A stretch of 64,000 nt of DNA from an uncultured Pseudomonadales bacterium (GCA_947503335.1 CANNCY010000004.1:1-64000); one strand, 5' to 3'; positions 26,269-36,058 are shown, counted from the first letter of the stretch. Translations and numbers: made by a program. Notes: generated from the sequence alone by a model not told the origin.

Positions 26269-26940
26269 ATGACACAAGACGAACTGAAGCAGTTGGTAGC
26301 CGCTAAAGCGGTCGAATACACCCTTACTCGCATCGATAGCGACACCATCATCGGTATTGGCACAGGGTCAACGGCCAATGCATTTATCGACCAATTGGCC
26401 GCCCACAAGCATCTGTTTAAGGGCACGGTTGCAAGCTCTGAGGCATCGGCAGATCGTCTACGTAATCACGGTATTGAAGTGTTTGAACTTAACGACGTTG
26501 ATGGCCTAACGATCTATATTGATGGCGCCGACGAAACCAACGCTGCACTTCAGTTGATCAAGGGTGGCGGTGCTGCACTAACACGCGAAAAGATCGTTGC
26601 GGCGGCGTCAAAAGAGTTTGTCTGTATTGCCGATGCCAGTAAAGAAGTTGCGGTATTGGGCGAGTTCCCGCTACCGGTCGAGGTCATTCCTATGGCCCGT
26701 AGCTATGTTGCTCGCGAGCTTGTAAAACTTGGTGCCACGCCCGTTTGGCGCGAAGGCGTAGTTACCGACAATGGCAACCACATTCTAGATTGTCATGGCC
26801 TTAGCATCGCAGAGCCAATCAAGCTAGAAAACGAAATCAACAGCATCGTAGGTGTGGTGACTAATGGCTTGTTTGCTTCACGCCCTGCAGACCGTTTATT
26901 TATTAGCAGCGCGACCGGCGTTGACGAACGCACTGCCTAA
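26269..26940 (+). CDS. rpiA: Ribose-5-phosphate isomerase A
   Basis: A 223-residue enzyme interconverting ribose-5-P and ribulose-5-P in the pentose phosphate pathway. Conserved motifs [19 protein letters not shown] and [12 protein letters not shown] are intact, and the length matches the family. It is divergent from ilvA with a 129-base gap and converges on the acylpyruvase-like gene. It complements the oxidative branch genes zwf and pgl at the right end of the window. Confidence 0.97.
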   Translation: MTQDELKQLVAAKAVEYTLTRIDSDTIIGIGTGSTANAFIDQLAAHKHLFKGTVASSEASADRLRNHGIEVFELNDVDGLTIYIDGADETNAALQLIKGGGAALTREKIVAAASKEFVCIADASKEVAVLGEFPLPVEVIPMARSYVARELVKLGATPVWREGVVTDNGNHILDCHGLSIAEPIKLENEINSIVGVVTNGLFASRPADRLFISSATGVDERTA

Positions 26941-26955
26941 TTTAAATCTAAAATT

Positions 26956-27615
26956 TTAAACAACTACCGACTGCTGGGCGAGTAGCACCTCGCCCTTGGC
27001 AGTTAGTTGTGCGCTTAGTTGGTCGCCTGGTTTTATCGCACAAACCCCCGCTGGCGTGCCTGTTAACACAATGTCGCCGGGCATCAGGGTAAAGGTCTGA
27101 CTAATATGGGCAAGTAAGTGGCTCATGCTGGTAATCATCTCACTAGCGGTGCCCGACTGCTGTAGCTCACCATTCAGTGTTAACTGCAGGCCAAACGTCA
27201 TCTCATCGATATCTGCGATCGGTACAAATTCGCTGATAGGGCAGCTTGCGTCAAAGGCCTTTGCGCGCTCCCACGGATGCCCTTTCTCTTTTAGCTTTGT
27301 TTGTAAGTCGCGCAGCGTAAGATCATAACCCAAGCCAATTCCCGCCAGACGGCTCCAGGCCGATGATGGATCAGCGTTAGTGATTTGCTCGCCCACCAAT
27401 AGCGCAATTTCGGTCTCGATATGGCAGTCACCCTGGCCAGTAGGCACCCTAAACTCGCCCGCCATTGCCACTAAGCTTGTTGCAGGCTTAATAAATAATA
27501 ATGGGGTCGAGGGTACAGGATTGTTTAGTTCTTTAGCATGCTCAGCGTAGTTACGCCCGACGCACACCACCTTGCCTGGTTGATAATTAAAGGGCATTGA
27601 ATCTAATACAATCAT
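26956..27615 (-). CDS. Fumarylacetoacetate hydrolase-family protein (YcgM-like acylpyruvase)
   Basis: A 219-residue protein of the FAH superfamily, very like E. coli YcgM: VVCVGRNYAEHAKEL, LFIKPATSL, the metal-ligand glutamates in HIETEIALLVG, YDLTLRDLQ, and the C-terminal DIVLTGTPAGV. Such enzymes hydrolyse acylpyruvates or decarboxylate oxaloacetate. The exact substrate is not determinable. Met7 is an alternative start. Confidence 0.85.
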   Translation of the reverse strand: MIVLDSMPFNYQPGKVVCVGRNYAEHAKELNNPVPSTPLLFIKPATSLVAMAGEFRVPTGQGDCHIETEIALLVGEQITNADPSSAWSRLAGIGLGYDLTLRDLQTKLKEKGHPWERAKAFDASCPISEFVPIADIDEMTFGLQLTLNGELQQSGTASEMITSMSHLLAHISQTFTLMPGDIVLTGTPAGVCAIKPGDQLSAQLTAKGEVLLAQQSVVV

Positions 27616-27682
27616 TGAACGTCTCAGCTAATACAAGTTTTGGCGAAGCCGCAGCCTAGCTTAAGTACCGATGTGTATCAAA

Positions 27683-28609
27683 CTAATCGTTTGGTAACAG
27701 ATCGTACGCCTGTGCAATAGGTATGACGTGGTCATAGGCGCTATCGTTGGCTGGCACAAACTGTGAACGCGCAAAGGCCTGCATGATGTCGGGGTCGCGC
27801 AACTTAGCTAAAGCATCGACTAACTGCTTTCTAAAACCGGTGCCATACTTGTCACGAAATCCGCCGCGCAGAGACCATTGGTTGTCTACGAATGGCGGCG
27901 ACAGCCATAACAACTTAACTCGCCTTGGATTAATACGCCCCAATGCCGCGTAGCGATGCCATACTCGCGAGTCGATCCATCCTAAATCGTAATGCCCCAC
28001 TTCGATCATCTGTAGCATACGAAAATGGTTGCCAGTAAACCCTGATTTCTTAACCTTGGTTAACGGCTGCTCTTCGATTTTGCCCAGGTGATAAAGGGGC
28101 ATCAGATACCCCGATGTCGACTCAGGGGTTACAAATGCCATTGAAAAACCAAAGATGGTTTTATCTAAACTTGGCATGATATTCAGCTTGGTCACACTTG
28201 AACCAATGAGATAGGTCTGAAAGTTACGATCTTCGATACTAGTAGCGATCACTTGACTCCCCGGTACCTCGTGCCTTGCCTGTAAACCGCTCAACGCCCC
28301 AAACCAAGCCAAATCGACACTGCCTCTAGTAAAGGCTTCAATGGCCTGACTATAACTGTTGCTTTCAAGATAATGAACTGGGCGCTGCAGTGCGTCGCCC
28401 AGGTACGCGGCAAACCGGTCTAACTGCGCCTTGTCTGTGTAACGCCCTTCGATGGGTACGACCGTGAATCTAAGTGGTGCTTGATCGGCAACTACTGATG
28501 CTTCAGGTGGGGTGTTATCTGCCCAAGAAGTTGTTAGCCCAATCGACCACAGCAGCACTATCGCCCACAAATAGCTGCTCACTTGGTTTCTTAGAAAGTT
28601 GATATGCAT
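27683..28609 (-). CDS. PhnD-like periplasmic binding protein, putative selenate/selenium oxyanion type
   Basis: A 308-residue PhnD-superfamily solute-binding protein with a signal peptide (about 1-30, cleavage after SWA). It shows LDRFAAYLGDALQRPV, DLAWFGALSGLQAR and ESTSGYLMPLYHL, which resemble the predicted selenate-binding family (TIGR04553) commonly found beside selD or selU. Its position overlapping selU supports a selenium role over phosphonate (inference). No permease or ATPase lies nearby. The first 95 bases overlap the selU 3' end in another frame, so the signal peptide is encoded there; a GTG at 28585 would shorten the overlap but still start inside selU. Confidence 0.75.
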   Translation of the reverse strand: MHINFLRNQVSSYLWAIVLLWSIGLTTSWADNTPPEASVVADQAPLRFTVVPIEGRYTDKAQLDRFAAYLGDALQRPVHYLESNSYSQAIEAFTRGSVDLAWFGALSGLQARHEVPGSQVIATSIEDRNFQTYLIGSSVTKLNIMPSLDKTIFGFSMAFVTPESTSGYLMPLYHLGKIEEQPLTKVKKSGFTGNHFRMLQMIEVGHYDLGWIDSRVWHRYAALGRINPRRVKLLWLSPPFVDNQWSLRGGFRDKYGTGFRKQLVDALAKLRDPDIMQAFARSQFVPANDSAYDHVIPIAQAYDLLPND

Positions 28610-29606
28610 ACATTGGATCGTAGTAGTTCACTAGTAGTTCGCCAATCCAATCGCGATGAAGGTTCAGATTGCCATCGCGGTACTGCGCCTCTAGCGCGTC
28701 TTTCATCATTGTTTGCACACGCTGATAACGATCGCCGCCTAGGCGTTTAACAATCTTTGAAAGCGCCGTCAGCAGCTGCTCGGCAAAGGCATGCCGACCC
28801 TCGTCGCCTAACAATTGTTCGTAGGCTTTGGCGGGCTGTATTACATAGTCTTCAAGGATTACCTGAGTTCGGTATTCGATGGTTTCTTGTAATCTCACCC
28901 TCGGCGCCTTAGTAATTGCTTGTAGCAACTCTAGGGGCAGGGCACAGCGCCCGATCAAGCGTCCTTCATCTTCGACAAAAATGGCTTTGGGTGACTGATC
29001 AGCTTGGCGTAGAAACTCTGCTGCCACTGCATTCTCAAAGCTTATCTGTGGTGGCTGAGGTGTAATGTTACCCCCAAACGCACTGCCGCGGTGGTTGGCA
29101 AAATGTTCAAGGTCAACATGATGCTTAATCTGGGTTAATACACGTGTTTTTCCTGAACCTGTTGGGCCGGCAACCACTATGAGCTGCTGTTGCTCGAGCT
29201 GTGCAATTAGGTTGTCAATCAGAAAGCGTCGCATTGCTTTATAGCCGCCCGTTACAAGCTCGACATCAAGCCCTGCATCCTTTAAAAACCCCGCAACTGT
29301 CTGGCTGCGCAAGCCACCTCGAAAACAGTAAATCAGCGGCTCTGACTGCTGCTTTAACTCAGCCAGCCAAGCATTGACGCGCTGCTCACGTACATCACCA
29401 CCGACTAACTGATGACCTAATTCGATAGCTGCATCTTGGCCTTGCTCTTTATAGCAGGTACCCACCTGTGCTCGCTCATCGTCTGTCATCAAAGGCATCG
29501 AAATACTGCCCTCAAAGGCCCCTTTCGAATATTCGACAGGCGCGCGCAGATCAATCATTGGGCGACGCGAGGTAAGAATTTGGTGATACTGATCTGTAAA
29601 GTTCAT
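28515..29606 (-). CDS. selU: tRNA 2-selenouridine synthase
   Basis: A 363-residue enzyme (also called MnmH/YbbB) replacing sulfur by selenium in wobble 2-thiouridine of tRNA-Lys, -Glu and -Gln. An N-terminal rhodanese domain carries the catalytic Cys94 in LIYCFRGGLRS. The P-loop GPTGSGKT (147-154) and the C-terminal NYYDPMYAYQL block are intact. The ATG at 29606 is used; a TTG two codons earlier is less likely. Its presence implies selenophosphate synthetase elsewhere. Its last 95 bases also encode the start of the binding protein downstream. Confidence 0.93.
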   Translation of the reverse strand: MNFTDQYHQILTSRRPMIDLRAPVEYSKGAFEGSISMPLMTDDERAQVGTCYKEQGQDAAIELGHQLVGGDVREQRVNAWLAELKQQSEPLIYCFRGGLRSQTVAGFLKDAGLDVELVTGGYKAMRRFLIDNLIAQLEQQQLIVVAGPTGSGKTRVLTQIKHHVDLEHFANHRGSAFGGNITPQPPQISFENAVAAEFLRQADQSPKAIFVEDEGRLIGRCALPLELLQAITKAPRVRLQETIEYRTQVILEDYVIQPAKAYEQLLGDEGRHAFAEQLLTALSKIVKRLGGDRYQRVQTMMKDALEAQYRDGNLNLHRDWIGELLVNYYDPMYAYQLSKKPSEQLFVGDSAAVVDWANNFLGR

Positions 29607-29645
29607 GGGCAACTCAAGCTTAAGGCTGCGCCATTATAAGCAAGA

Positions 29646-29876
29646 CTAACGATAATCGCGATTAACACTAAGCCCAATGCTTTTTAACATTTGCTCACGG
29701 CTGGCGATTAGCTCTTTATAACTTTGGATCATCGAGAAATCGACGTTTTTACGCGAGGCTTTGATTTGCTCAAGCGAGCGCTCAAGCTTGGCTATTTCGT
29801 TCGATAACTGCTGCTGTAGCTGCGTACGCCGCTTTTCGTCTAGAGGTACGCAAAATGTAGGCTGTTTAGGCTTCAT
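29646..29876 (-). CDS. Small coiled-coil protein of unknown function
   Basis: A 76-residue protein not recognised as a named family. It begins MKPKQPTFCVPLDEKRRTQL and forms a charged coiled coil over about residues 15-65, with no signal peptide. The frame extends to a TTG at 29897, but the ATG at 29876 is preferred. It lies between cysQ and selU on the same strand, 32 bases after cysQ and 39 before selU, so co-transcription is likely. Confidence 0.65.
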   Translation of the reverse strand: MKPKQPTFCVPLDEKRRTQLQQQLSNEIAKLERSLEQIKASRKNVDFSMIQSYKELIASREQMLKSIGLSVNRDYR

Positions 29877-29908
29877 GGGGTTCTCGCAGGCTTTCAATTA
29901 AGCCTAGT

Positions 29909-30730
29909 TCAATTTGCCTTGGCTGCTAGTGCCATCCATGCCTTTTTTTGCGCCGCTGATACCTTACCCATCGCCAAAAAATCGCCATTTAGCAAGGTTT
30001 CTCGTTGATTGTACGTAAAAGGGCGCCCTGTAAAGTCGACTAACTCGCCGCCGGCACCCTCTAATATGGCCTGCCCTGCTGCGGTATCCCATTCACTAGT
30101 TGGGCTAAATCGCGGGTACAAGTCGGCGCGACCCGCAGCAATTTCGCACAATTTTAAACTACTGCCTACATGGGCAACAGATACCGAGCGCTCACTGCGT
30201 TTCAGAGCATCAATAAACCTAGCTAATCGATCGTTTTGATGACTGCCCGTTGCTAACGTACGTACATCAAGGCTTTCAACCACATTAAGTTTGATTACCT
30301 GCTGCTTATCTGTCTGCGCCCAAGCACCCTCTGATGGCGCGCCCCAATAGGCAGCTTTTGTGACAGGCTGTACCACGCAACCCCATACTGCAATACCGTG
30401 ATCAACTAGCGCTATGTTGACGGTAAACTGCCCGTTTCGCTTGATGAACTCTTTAGTGCCGTCTAAGGGGTCTACCAACCAATACGCCTGCCACTGATGT
30501 CGCCGCTCAAATATCTCGGTAGCGCTTTCTTCAGACAGTACGGGTAGATCACTGTATTTAGACAGCTGTGTAGTGATGTACTCGTGTGCGGCTCGGTCAG
30601 CGCGAGTGATGGGCGAGCCATCAGACTTGTCTTGAATCTCTAATGTCGTTGCTTGTGAATAGATCTGCATGATCAACTCGCCCGCTTTGCGAGCAATGTT
30701 GATAACCGCTTGATGTGTATTTTGTGCCAC
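29909..30730 (-). CDS. cysQ: 3'(2'),5'-bisphosphate nucleotidase CysQ
   Basis: A 273-residue inositol-monophosphatase-fold enzyme that hydrolyses 3'-phosphoadenosine 5'-phosphate, a by-product of sulfate assimilation. Metal motifs: PVLSEES (about 63-69), VDPLDGTKEF (86-95) and the late SEWDTAAGQAI. The start is taken as the GTG at 30730 (MAQNTHQAVINIARKAGE), which has AGAGGT 9-10 bases ahead and matches E. coli CysQ in length; the longer frame begins at a TTG at 30751. It is divergent from yrfG. Confidence 0.93.
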   Translation of the reverse strand: MAQNTHQAVINIARKAGELIMQIYSQATTLEIQDKSDGSPITRADRAAHEYITTQLSKYSDLPVLSEESATEIFERRHQWQAYWLVDPLDGTKEFIKRNGQFTVNIALVDHGIAVWGCVVQPVTKAAYWGAPSEGAWAQTDKQQVIKLNVVESLDVRTLATGSHQNDRLARFIDALKRSERSVSVAHVGSSLKLCEIAAGRADLYPRFSPTSEWDTAAGQAILEGAGGELVDFTGRPFTYNQRETLLNGDFLAMGKVSAAQKKAWMALAAKAN

Positions 30731-30799
30731 GACTAGGCTACCTCTTTGCAACGCTCGGTTGAGCGGTCATACTGAAGCTATTATCAGATTGGATTTATT

Positions 30800-31453
30800 A
30801 TGATTGATTGGCCCCGTGTTCGCACGGTTTTGCTTGATTTAGATGGCACCCTGCTAGATCTGCACTACGACAATTACTTTTGGTCAGAATTTTTGCCCGA
30901 CTATCTTCAACGCACGCAAGGTATCAAGCCTACCGACTTGATGGCGTTGATCAATAGCTATGCAGGTACGCTTGAGTGGTACAGCCTAGACTTTTGGGCT
31001 GACCGTTTTCAGATCGATATTATCGAACTAAAGCACAGCATTGCCCACAAAATTAAACTTAGGGTCGATGCCGGTCAGTTTTTACAAGATCTACAGGCGC
31101 TAGATGCAGACGTATATCTTGCCACCAACGCCCACCCTAAGACGCTTGAGATTAAATTCGCTAAAGAAGATCTGTCGCATTATTTCAAAGCGATTCACAG
31201 TTCTGCTGATATAGGTGCACCGAAAGAAGACCAACTTTTCTGGCAACGGCTACAAAAAGAGATTGGCTTTGATTTGGAGTCGACGCTTTTCATTGACGAT
31301 TCTGAATCGGTATTAAATTCGGCACGCACCTTTGGAATAGGCCAAATTGTTGCTATTCAAACCCCTGACTCGGCGCGCCCAGCTAAACAGTTTAACGACT
31401 TTGTGCAAATTGATCGCTATAGCGAGCTGAACCTAAAGGGAGCGCTAGCGTAA
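30800..31453 (+). CDS. yrfG: HAD-family GMP/IMP nucleotidase (YrfG-like)
   Basis: A 217-residue haloacid-dehalogenase phosphatase. Motif I is LLDLDGTLLDLHYDNYFW (nucleophile Asp13), motif II is LATNAHPKTL, and the late motif LFIDDSESVL is present. These blocks closely match E. coli YrfG, a purine 5'-nucleotidase. Its stop overlaps the hslR start by one base (TAATG), and yrfG-hslR-hslO is the E. coli order. Confidence 0.92.
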   Translation: MIDWPRVRTVLLDLDGTLLDLHYDNYFWSEFLPDYLQRTQGIKPTDLMALINSYAGTLEWYSLDFWADRFQIDIIELKHSIAHKIKLRVDAGQFLQDLQALDADVYLATNAHPKTLEIKFAKEDLSHYFKAIHSSADIGAPKEDQLFWQRLQKEIGFDLESTLFIDDSESVLNSARTFGIGQIVAIQTPDSARPAKQFNDFVQIDRYSELNLKGALA

Positions 31454-31842
31454 TGGAGCGAGTACGCATTGATAAATGGTTGTGGGCGGCCCGCTTCTTT
31501 AAAACACGCGCCTTGGCTAAGGCCGCGATCGAAGGCGGCAAGGTGCACTGGAACGGCCAACGCGTTAAGCCAGCGAAAGAAATTTTAGTGGGTTGCAGCC
31601 TACGTATTCGCCAAGGCTTTGACGAAAAAACCGTTGAGGTAGTTAAGCTGAATGACCAGCGCAGGCCTGCACCAGAAGCGCAGTTACTTTACAAAGAAAC
31701 TGATGCTAGCGTAGAGCAACGTGCGCAAAATGCCGCGCAGCGCCGGGCAATGCGTGCCGCCGATGCAGGCCCGCACCAGCGGCCAACCAAAAAACAACGC
31801 CGACACATTATTCAGTTTAAACAAGACCACTTAAACGACTAA
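31453..31842 (+). CDS. hslR: Hsp15, ribosome-associated heat-shock protein
   Basis: A 129-residue S4-domain RNA-binding protein (RIDKWLWAARFFKTRALAKAA at residues 4-24) with a highly basic C-terminal tail. Hsp15 binds stalled 50S subunits carrying peptidyl-tRNA to allow recycling. It overlaps yrfG by one base, and its 3' end overlaps the convergent phosphatase gene by 12 bases. Confidence 0.93.
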   Translation: MERVRIDKWLWAARFFKTRALAKAAIEGGKVHWNGQRVKPAKEILVGCSLRIRQGFDEKTVEVVKLNDQRRPAPEAQLLYKETDASVEQRAQNAAQRRAMRAADAGPHQRPTKKQRRHIIQFKQDHLND

Positions 31843-32586
31843 ACGCGCAATTAGCGCTTGGCGGGCGTCATCGCCCAATTCTAGCGCTTGCCAATAGCCA
31901 TTGATGTCGCCGTAGGTATCGATCAACGCCTGCCTACCGCGATGTAGGTACGCCAATTCGGTTTTAAAGATAGGCTCAAACCATTCGGCCTTAGTGCCTA
32001 TCGGCAGTTTGTCACCCCACAACTTCATCGATCTGTCTAGTTCTTTGGCAACGTCTGTACGCTGCCCGGTAATCAAGTAGTCTTGCTCGACCGCTTGCCA
32101 GCTCGCCCCTAGCGACAATAACAATAGCATCGCGGCGATACCTGTTCGGTCTTTACCAATCACACAGTTAAATACCACAGGCTGATCAGTATTGAGTAGC
32201 AGTTCGAAGAACCGTCGATAGGTCGGTAATTGATCGTCTATAAGACGCTTGTAGATGTCGGCCATCTCACTACTCATAAAGTCAGCGCTCATTGAGCCGG
32301 CTGCCATCGCTTCGGCAGCAGCTTTGGGGCTGCCCGGCTGAATAGCTAATGAGTGCTGTTGTACAATATGACCGTCGGCTAATTTAGGCGGAAACTTTTC
32401 ATGCTCGTCACCGCTTCGAAAATCGATGATATGTGCGATTTTATGGTCTTTAAAGGCTTGCTGGTCAGCGTCGTCTAAATAGCAAAGGTGGTTCGATCGA
32501 TACACCAAGCCCGGTTTGAACTGCCCGTTAGCCAGCGGTATGCCCCCCATATCTCGAAAATTAGGCGCATTCTTTAAAATTGTCAT
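31831..32586 (-). CDS. Tyrosine/serine protein phosphatase (Y_phosphatase3 family) with altered P-loop
   Basis: A 251-residue DSP-like phosphatase. The N-terminal NFRDMGGIPLANG and YRSNHLCYL blocks are typical of the family. The catalytic loop reads N140-C141-VIGKDRTG, where nearly all relatives have His before the cysteine. Substrates may be phosphotyrosine, phosphoserine or phosphoinositides. The ATG at 32586 is used; the frame stays open to a GTG at 32625. It is inserted, on the opposite strand, between hslR and hslO, which are neighbours in E. coli. Confidence 0.82.
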   Translation of the reverse strand: MTILKNAPNFRDMGGIPLANGQFKPGLVYRSNHLCYLDDADQQAFKDHKIAHIIDFRSGDEHEKFPPKLADGHIVQQHSLAIQPGSPKAAAEAMAAGSMSADFMSSEMADIYKRLIDDQLPTYRRFFELLLNTDQPVVFNCVIGKDRTGIAAMLLLLSLGASWQAVEQDYLITGQRTDVAKELDRSMKLWGDKLPIGTKAEWFEPIFKTELAYLHRGRQALIDTYGDINGYWQALELGDDARQALIARLVV

Positions 32587-32682
32587 CCTGCCATTATTCC
32601 CCGTCGAATAGTACCAACACGGCACATCTATGCCTAAGATACAATTGATGCCAACTTATAGCTACATAGCAGACTTATACCC

Positions 32683-33540
32683 GTGGATTCACTACAGCGA
32701 TTTATCTTTGACAATCTAGATGTGCGAGGCCAGTGGCTACAACTAGAAAGCAGCTACCAACAAGCCTTAGCTGCCCATAACTACCCCAAAGCGATTAAGC
32801 AGTGGCTGGGCGAGTTGATGACCGCAACTACATTGTTTGGTAACAATCTTAAGTTTGACGGTACCATCACCTTGCAGCTTCGAAGTAACGGCCCAGTGTC
32901 GTTGCTAATGGCGCAGTGCAGCCATCATCAAGACGTACGCGCGATTGCTCAGTTTGATGAGCACCTAGACTATTTGCCTGGCGGGCTTCAGAGTGTGATT
33001 AAAGAAGGCACCCTAGTGCTAACGGTTGATCCTGACGATGGCCAACGCTACCAAGGTATTGTGCCTTTGCAGCATGATTCGCTTGCTAAATGCCTAGAAG
33101 AATACTTTAACCAAAGTGAACAGCTAGAAACACGTATTTGGTTGGCCTCTAACGACGACCGTGCGGCGGGCCTTTTACTGCAGCAATTACCAGTAGAACA
33201 AATCACCGATGCCGGCGAAACGGCCGAAAAATGGCATGAGGTTACGACACTAGCCGACACGATAAAAGATGAAGAGCTATTAGAGCTAGATAGCGAATCA
33301 CTATTGTATCGCCTATTTAACGAACACGAAGTGCGGTTGTTTGACCCAAGCGATGTGCGCTTTCAATGCCAGTGCTCGGCCGAACGTGCCGAATTTGCCA
33401 TCACCAGCCTGGGCGAGACCGACGCGTATGAGTTATTGGCTGAACAACAGGTTATCAGCATTGATTGCGACTTTTGCGGTACCAAGTATCAATTTGAACA
33501 GGCCGACGTAGAACGCTTATTCAATACAGACAAGCACTAA
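32683..33540 (+). CDS. hslO: Hsp33 redox-regulated chaperone
   Basis: A 285-residue holdase activated by oxidation. The zinc/redox centre is complete: Cys229-x-Cys231 and Cys262-x-x-Cys265. The N-terminal core (FDNLDVRGQWLQL, TTLFGNNLKFDGTITLQL) matches E. coli HslO. The start is a GTG at 32683 without a clear ribosome site. It is separated from hslR by the divergent phosphatase gene. Confidence 0.94.
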   Translation: MDSLQRFIFDNLDVRGQWLQLESSYQQALAAHNYPKAIKQWLGELMTATTLFGNNLKFDGTITLQLRSNGPVSLLMAQCSHHQDVRAIAQFDEHLDYLPGGLQSVIKEGTLVLTVDPDDGQRYQGIVPLQHDSLAKCLEEYFNQSEQLETRIWLASNDDRAAGLLLQQLPVEQITDAGETAEKWHEVTTLADTIKDEELLELDSESLLYRLFNEHEVRLFDPSDVRFQCQCSAERAEFAITSLGETDAYELLAEQQVISIDCDFCGTKYQFEQADVERLFNTDKH

Positions 33541-33548
33541 GATATTGA

Positions 33549-33573
33549 AAGGGCACCCGCAATCGGTGCCCTT
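33549..33573 (+). terminator. Hairpin after hslO
   Basis: AAGGGCACC (33549-33557) pairs perfectly with GGTGCCCTT (33565-33573), 8 bases past the hslO stop. Only a weak T-content follows (GATTGTG), so it may be a 3'-stabilising hairpin rather than an intrinsic terminator. Confidence 0.5.
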
Positions 33574-33682
33574 GATTGTGCTATCAAGTAGCCAACCACA
33601 TTCACCACCTATTTACTAGACTTCACGCAGCCTGCCCCTTGCGCCATAATGCGCGCAGAAGTTAAAGGAAGTACCCCAAAGT

Positions 33683-36025
33683 ATGAATATCTCTGCTGCC
33701 ATTGCTGAACAGCTTAATGTTTCACAGCGTCAGGTTGACGCAGCCGTTGCCCTTTTAGACGAAGGTGCCACCGTACCCTTTATTGCCCGTTACCGAAAAG
33801 AGGTAACCGGCGGTCTAGATGACACCCAGATGCGCCAACTAGAAGAGCGCCTACGCTACTTGCGCGAACTAGAAGAACGCCGCACAGCAATCATCGCCAG
33901 TATCGAAGAGCAGGGTAAGATGACCCCAGAGCTAATGAACGATATTGTTAGCGCCGATACTAAAAACCGTCTTGAAGATTTGTATCTGCCTTATAAGCCC
34001 AAGCGCCGCACTAAGGGTCAGATTGCTATAGAGGCGGGGTTAGAGCCGTTAGCGGATGCTTTGTTTGGCGACGCAACGCTCACACCAGAAACCGAAGCAG
34101 AGCAGTACATCGATGCTGACAAAGGCGTTGCCGACATTAAAGCAGCCCTTGATGGCGCCAAGTACATTTTGATGGAGCGCTTTGCCGAAAACCCCGAACT
34201 AGTGGGTAAGCTGCGCGACTTTATGCAATCAGAAGCCAAGCTATCAAGCCGCTTAATTGCCGGAAAAGAGCGCGAAGGCGAAAAGTTTCAAGATTACTTT
34301 GAGTACGACGAACTGCTATCGACCGTACCCTCGCACCGTGCCCTAGCTTGTTTTAGAGGTCGCAACGAAGGCATTCTGGCGCTCGCGCTAACCATTGGCG
34401 AAGAGGGTGCAGCTAACCCTTGCGAAGCACTTGTTGCCGAACAGTTCGAGATTAAAAACGAAGGCCGAGCCGCCGATAAATGGCTTAGCGAAGTAGTACG
34501 CTGGACCTGGCGAGTGAAACTATCAACGCATCTTGAAACTGATTTATTTAGTGCGTTACGCGAGAAGGCTGAAGGCTCGGCGATCGACGTATTTGCCGAC
34601 AACCTTAAAGACCTGTTGTTAGCGGCACCAGCTGGCGCTCGCCCAACCATTGGCCTTGATCCCGGCCTGCGTACTGGTGTGAAAGTGGCCGTGGTTGACG
34701 CTACCGGTAAAGTGGTAGATCACTGCGCTATCTACCCTACGCCACCGCAAAACAAGATTGCTGAATCTGAAGCCGTGTTGGTAAACCTGTGTCGCAAGCA
34801 CAATGTTGAGCTAATCAGTATCGGTAATGGCACTGCAAGCCGCGAAACCGACCGATTTGTTGGTGACATGCTTAAGCGCCACAGTGACATCAACGCCAAG
34901 AAGGTGATGGTGAACGAAGCCGGGGCATCGATCTATTCAGCCTCTGAACTAGCAGCGAAAGAATTCCCTGATCTAGACGTAACCATTCGTGGCGCCGTGT
35001 CGATCGCTCGCCGTTTGCAAGACCCGCTAGCCGAGCTTGTGAAGATTGAACCCAAATCGATTGGGGTAGGTCAGTATCAACACGACGTTAGCCAAGTACA
35101 TCTGGCTCGACAGCTAGATGCCGTAGTTGAAGACTGTGTAAACGGCGTAGGCGTAGACGTAAATACCGCGTCAGCGCCACTGCTTGCTCGGGTATCTGGC
35201 CTAAGCAGTGCTTTGGCTCAGAACATTGTTGATTGGCGTGATCTAAATGGTGCGTTCAATAGCCGTGAACAGCTTAAAGAAGTTCGCCGCTTTGGTGACA
35301 AAACCTTTGAACAGGCAGCTGGCTTTTTACGTATCAACCAAAGTGAAAACCCGCTAGATCGCTCGGCAGTGCATCCAGAATCGTACCCACTTGTAGGCAA
35401 GATCGCTGAGGCCAACAGCCGTGCTGTTAACGATCTTATTGGCGACAGTAGCTTCTTACGCGCTTTAAAACCAAGTGACTATGCTGACGAGCAGTTTGGT
35501 GTACCGACAGTAACCGATATTCTGTCTGAACTAGACAAGCCCGGCCGCGACCCTCGCCCAGAGTTCAAAACCGCTGAATTTATGGACGGCGTAGAAAAGG
35601 TCAGCGACCTTAAGCCCGGCATGATATTAGAAGGCACAGTGACTAATGTGACCAACTTTGGTGCGTTCGTTGATGTCGGCGTTCATCAAGACGGTCTTGT
35701 ACATATTTCAGCGATGTCGAACAACTTTATCAAAGACCCTCGCGAAGTAGTAAAAGCAGGCGACATCGTTAAAGTAAAGGTCATGGAAGTTGAAGTAGAC
35801 CGTAAGCGTATTGGCTTATCGATGCGATTATCAGACGAGCCAGGCCAAGCTGAGAAAGGCCACCGCGGCGAAAAGCCTGCACGCCGTTCAGCAGCTCCTC
35901 GCAATCAACAGCGCCCGCAGCAAAATCGTGGTCGTCAAGGCAATCAAGACGGTAACCAAGGTGGCCAACAGGGCACCATGGCCGCTTTATTTCAGCAGGC
36001 TATGAACAAAAACAAAGGCAAGTGA
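33683..36025 (+). CDS. tex: Tex-family transcription accessory / RNA-binding protein
   Basis: A 780-residue protein with the full Tex layout. A helical N-terminal region (1-190) is followed by a YqgF/RNase H-like domain from about 320 ([17 protein letters not shown]), helix-hairpin-helix motifs near 490-560 ([17 protein letters not shown]) and an S1 RNA-binding domain (about 648-720). A Gln/Asn/Gly-rich tail ends the protein. Tex is homologous to eukaryotic Spt6 and influences transcription and fitness. An AAGGAAG ribosome site precedes the ATG. Confidence 0.96.
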   Translation: MNISAAIAEQLNVSQRQVDAAVALLDEGATVPFIARYRKEVTGGLDDTQMRQLEERLRYLRELEERRTAIIASIEEQGKMTPELMNDIVSADTKNRLEDLYLPYKPKRRTKGQIAIEAGLEPLADALFGDATLTPETEAEQYIDADKGVADIKAALDGAKYILMERFAENPELVGKLRDFMQSEAKLSSRLIAGKEREGEKFQDYFEYDELLSTVPSHRALACFRGRNEGILALALTIGEEGAANPCEALVAEQFEIKNEGRAADKWLSEVVRWTWRVKLSTHLETDLFSALREKAEGSAIDVFADNLKDLLLAAPAGARPTIGLDPGLRTGVKVAVVDATGKVVDHCAIYPTPPQNKIAESEAVLVNLCRKHNVELISIGNGTASRETDRFVGDMLKRHSDINAKKVMVNEAGASIYSASELAAKEFPDLDVTIRGAVSIARRLQDPLAELVKIEPKSIGVGQYQHDVSQVHLARQLDAVVEDCVNGVGVDVNTASAPLLARVSGLSSALAQNIVDWRDLNGAFNSREQLKEVRRFGDKTFEQAAGFLRINQSENPLDRSAVHPESYPLVGKIAEANSRAVNDLIGDSSFLRALKPSDYADEQFGVPTVTDILSELDKPGRDPRPEFKTAEFMDGVEKVSDLKPGMILEGTVTNVTNFGAFVDVGVHQDGLVHISAMSNNFIKDPREVVKAGDIVKVKVMEVEVDRKRIGLSMRLSDEPGQAEKGHRGEKPARRSAAPRNQQRPQQNRGRQGNQDGNQGGQQGTMAALFQQAMNKNKGK

Positions 36026-36058
36026 TACACTCGCAAAAAATAGGATAAGGAATAGGCA

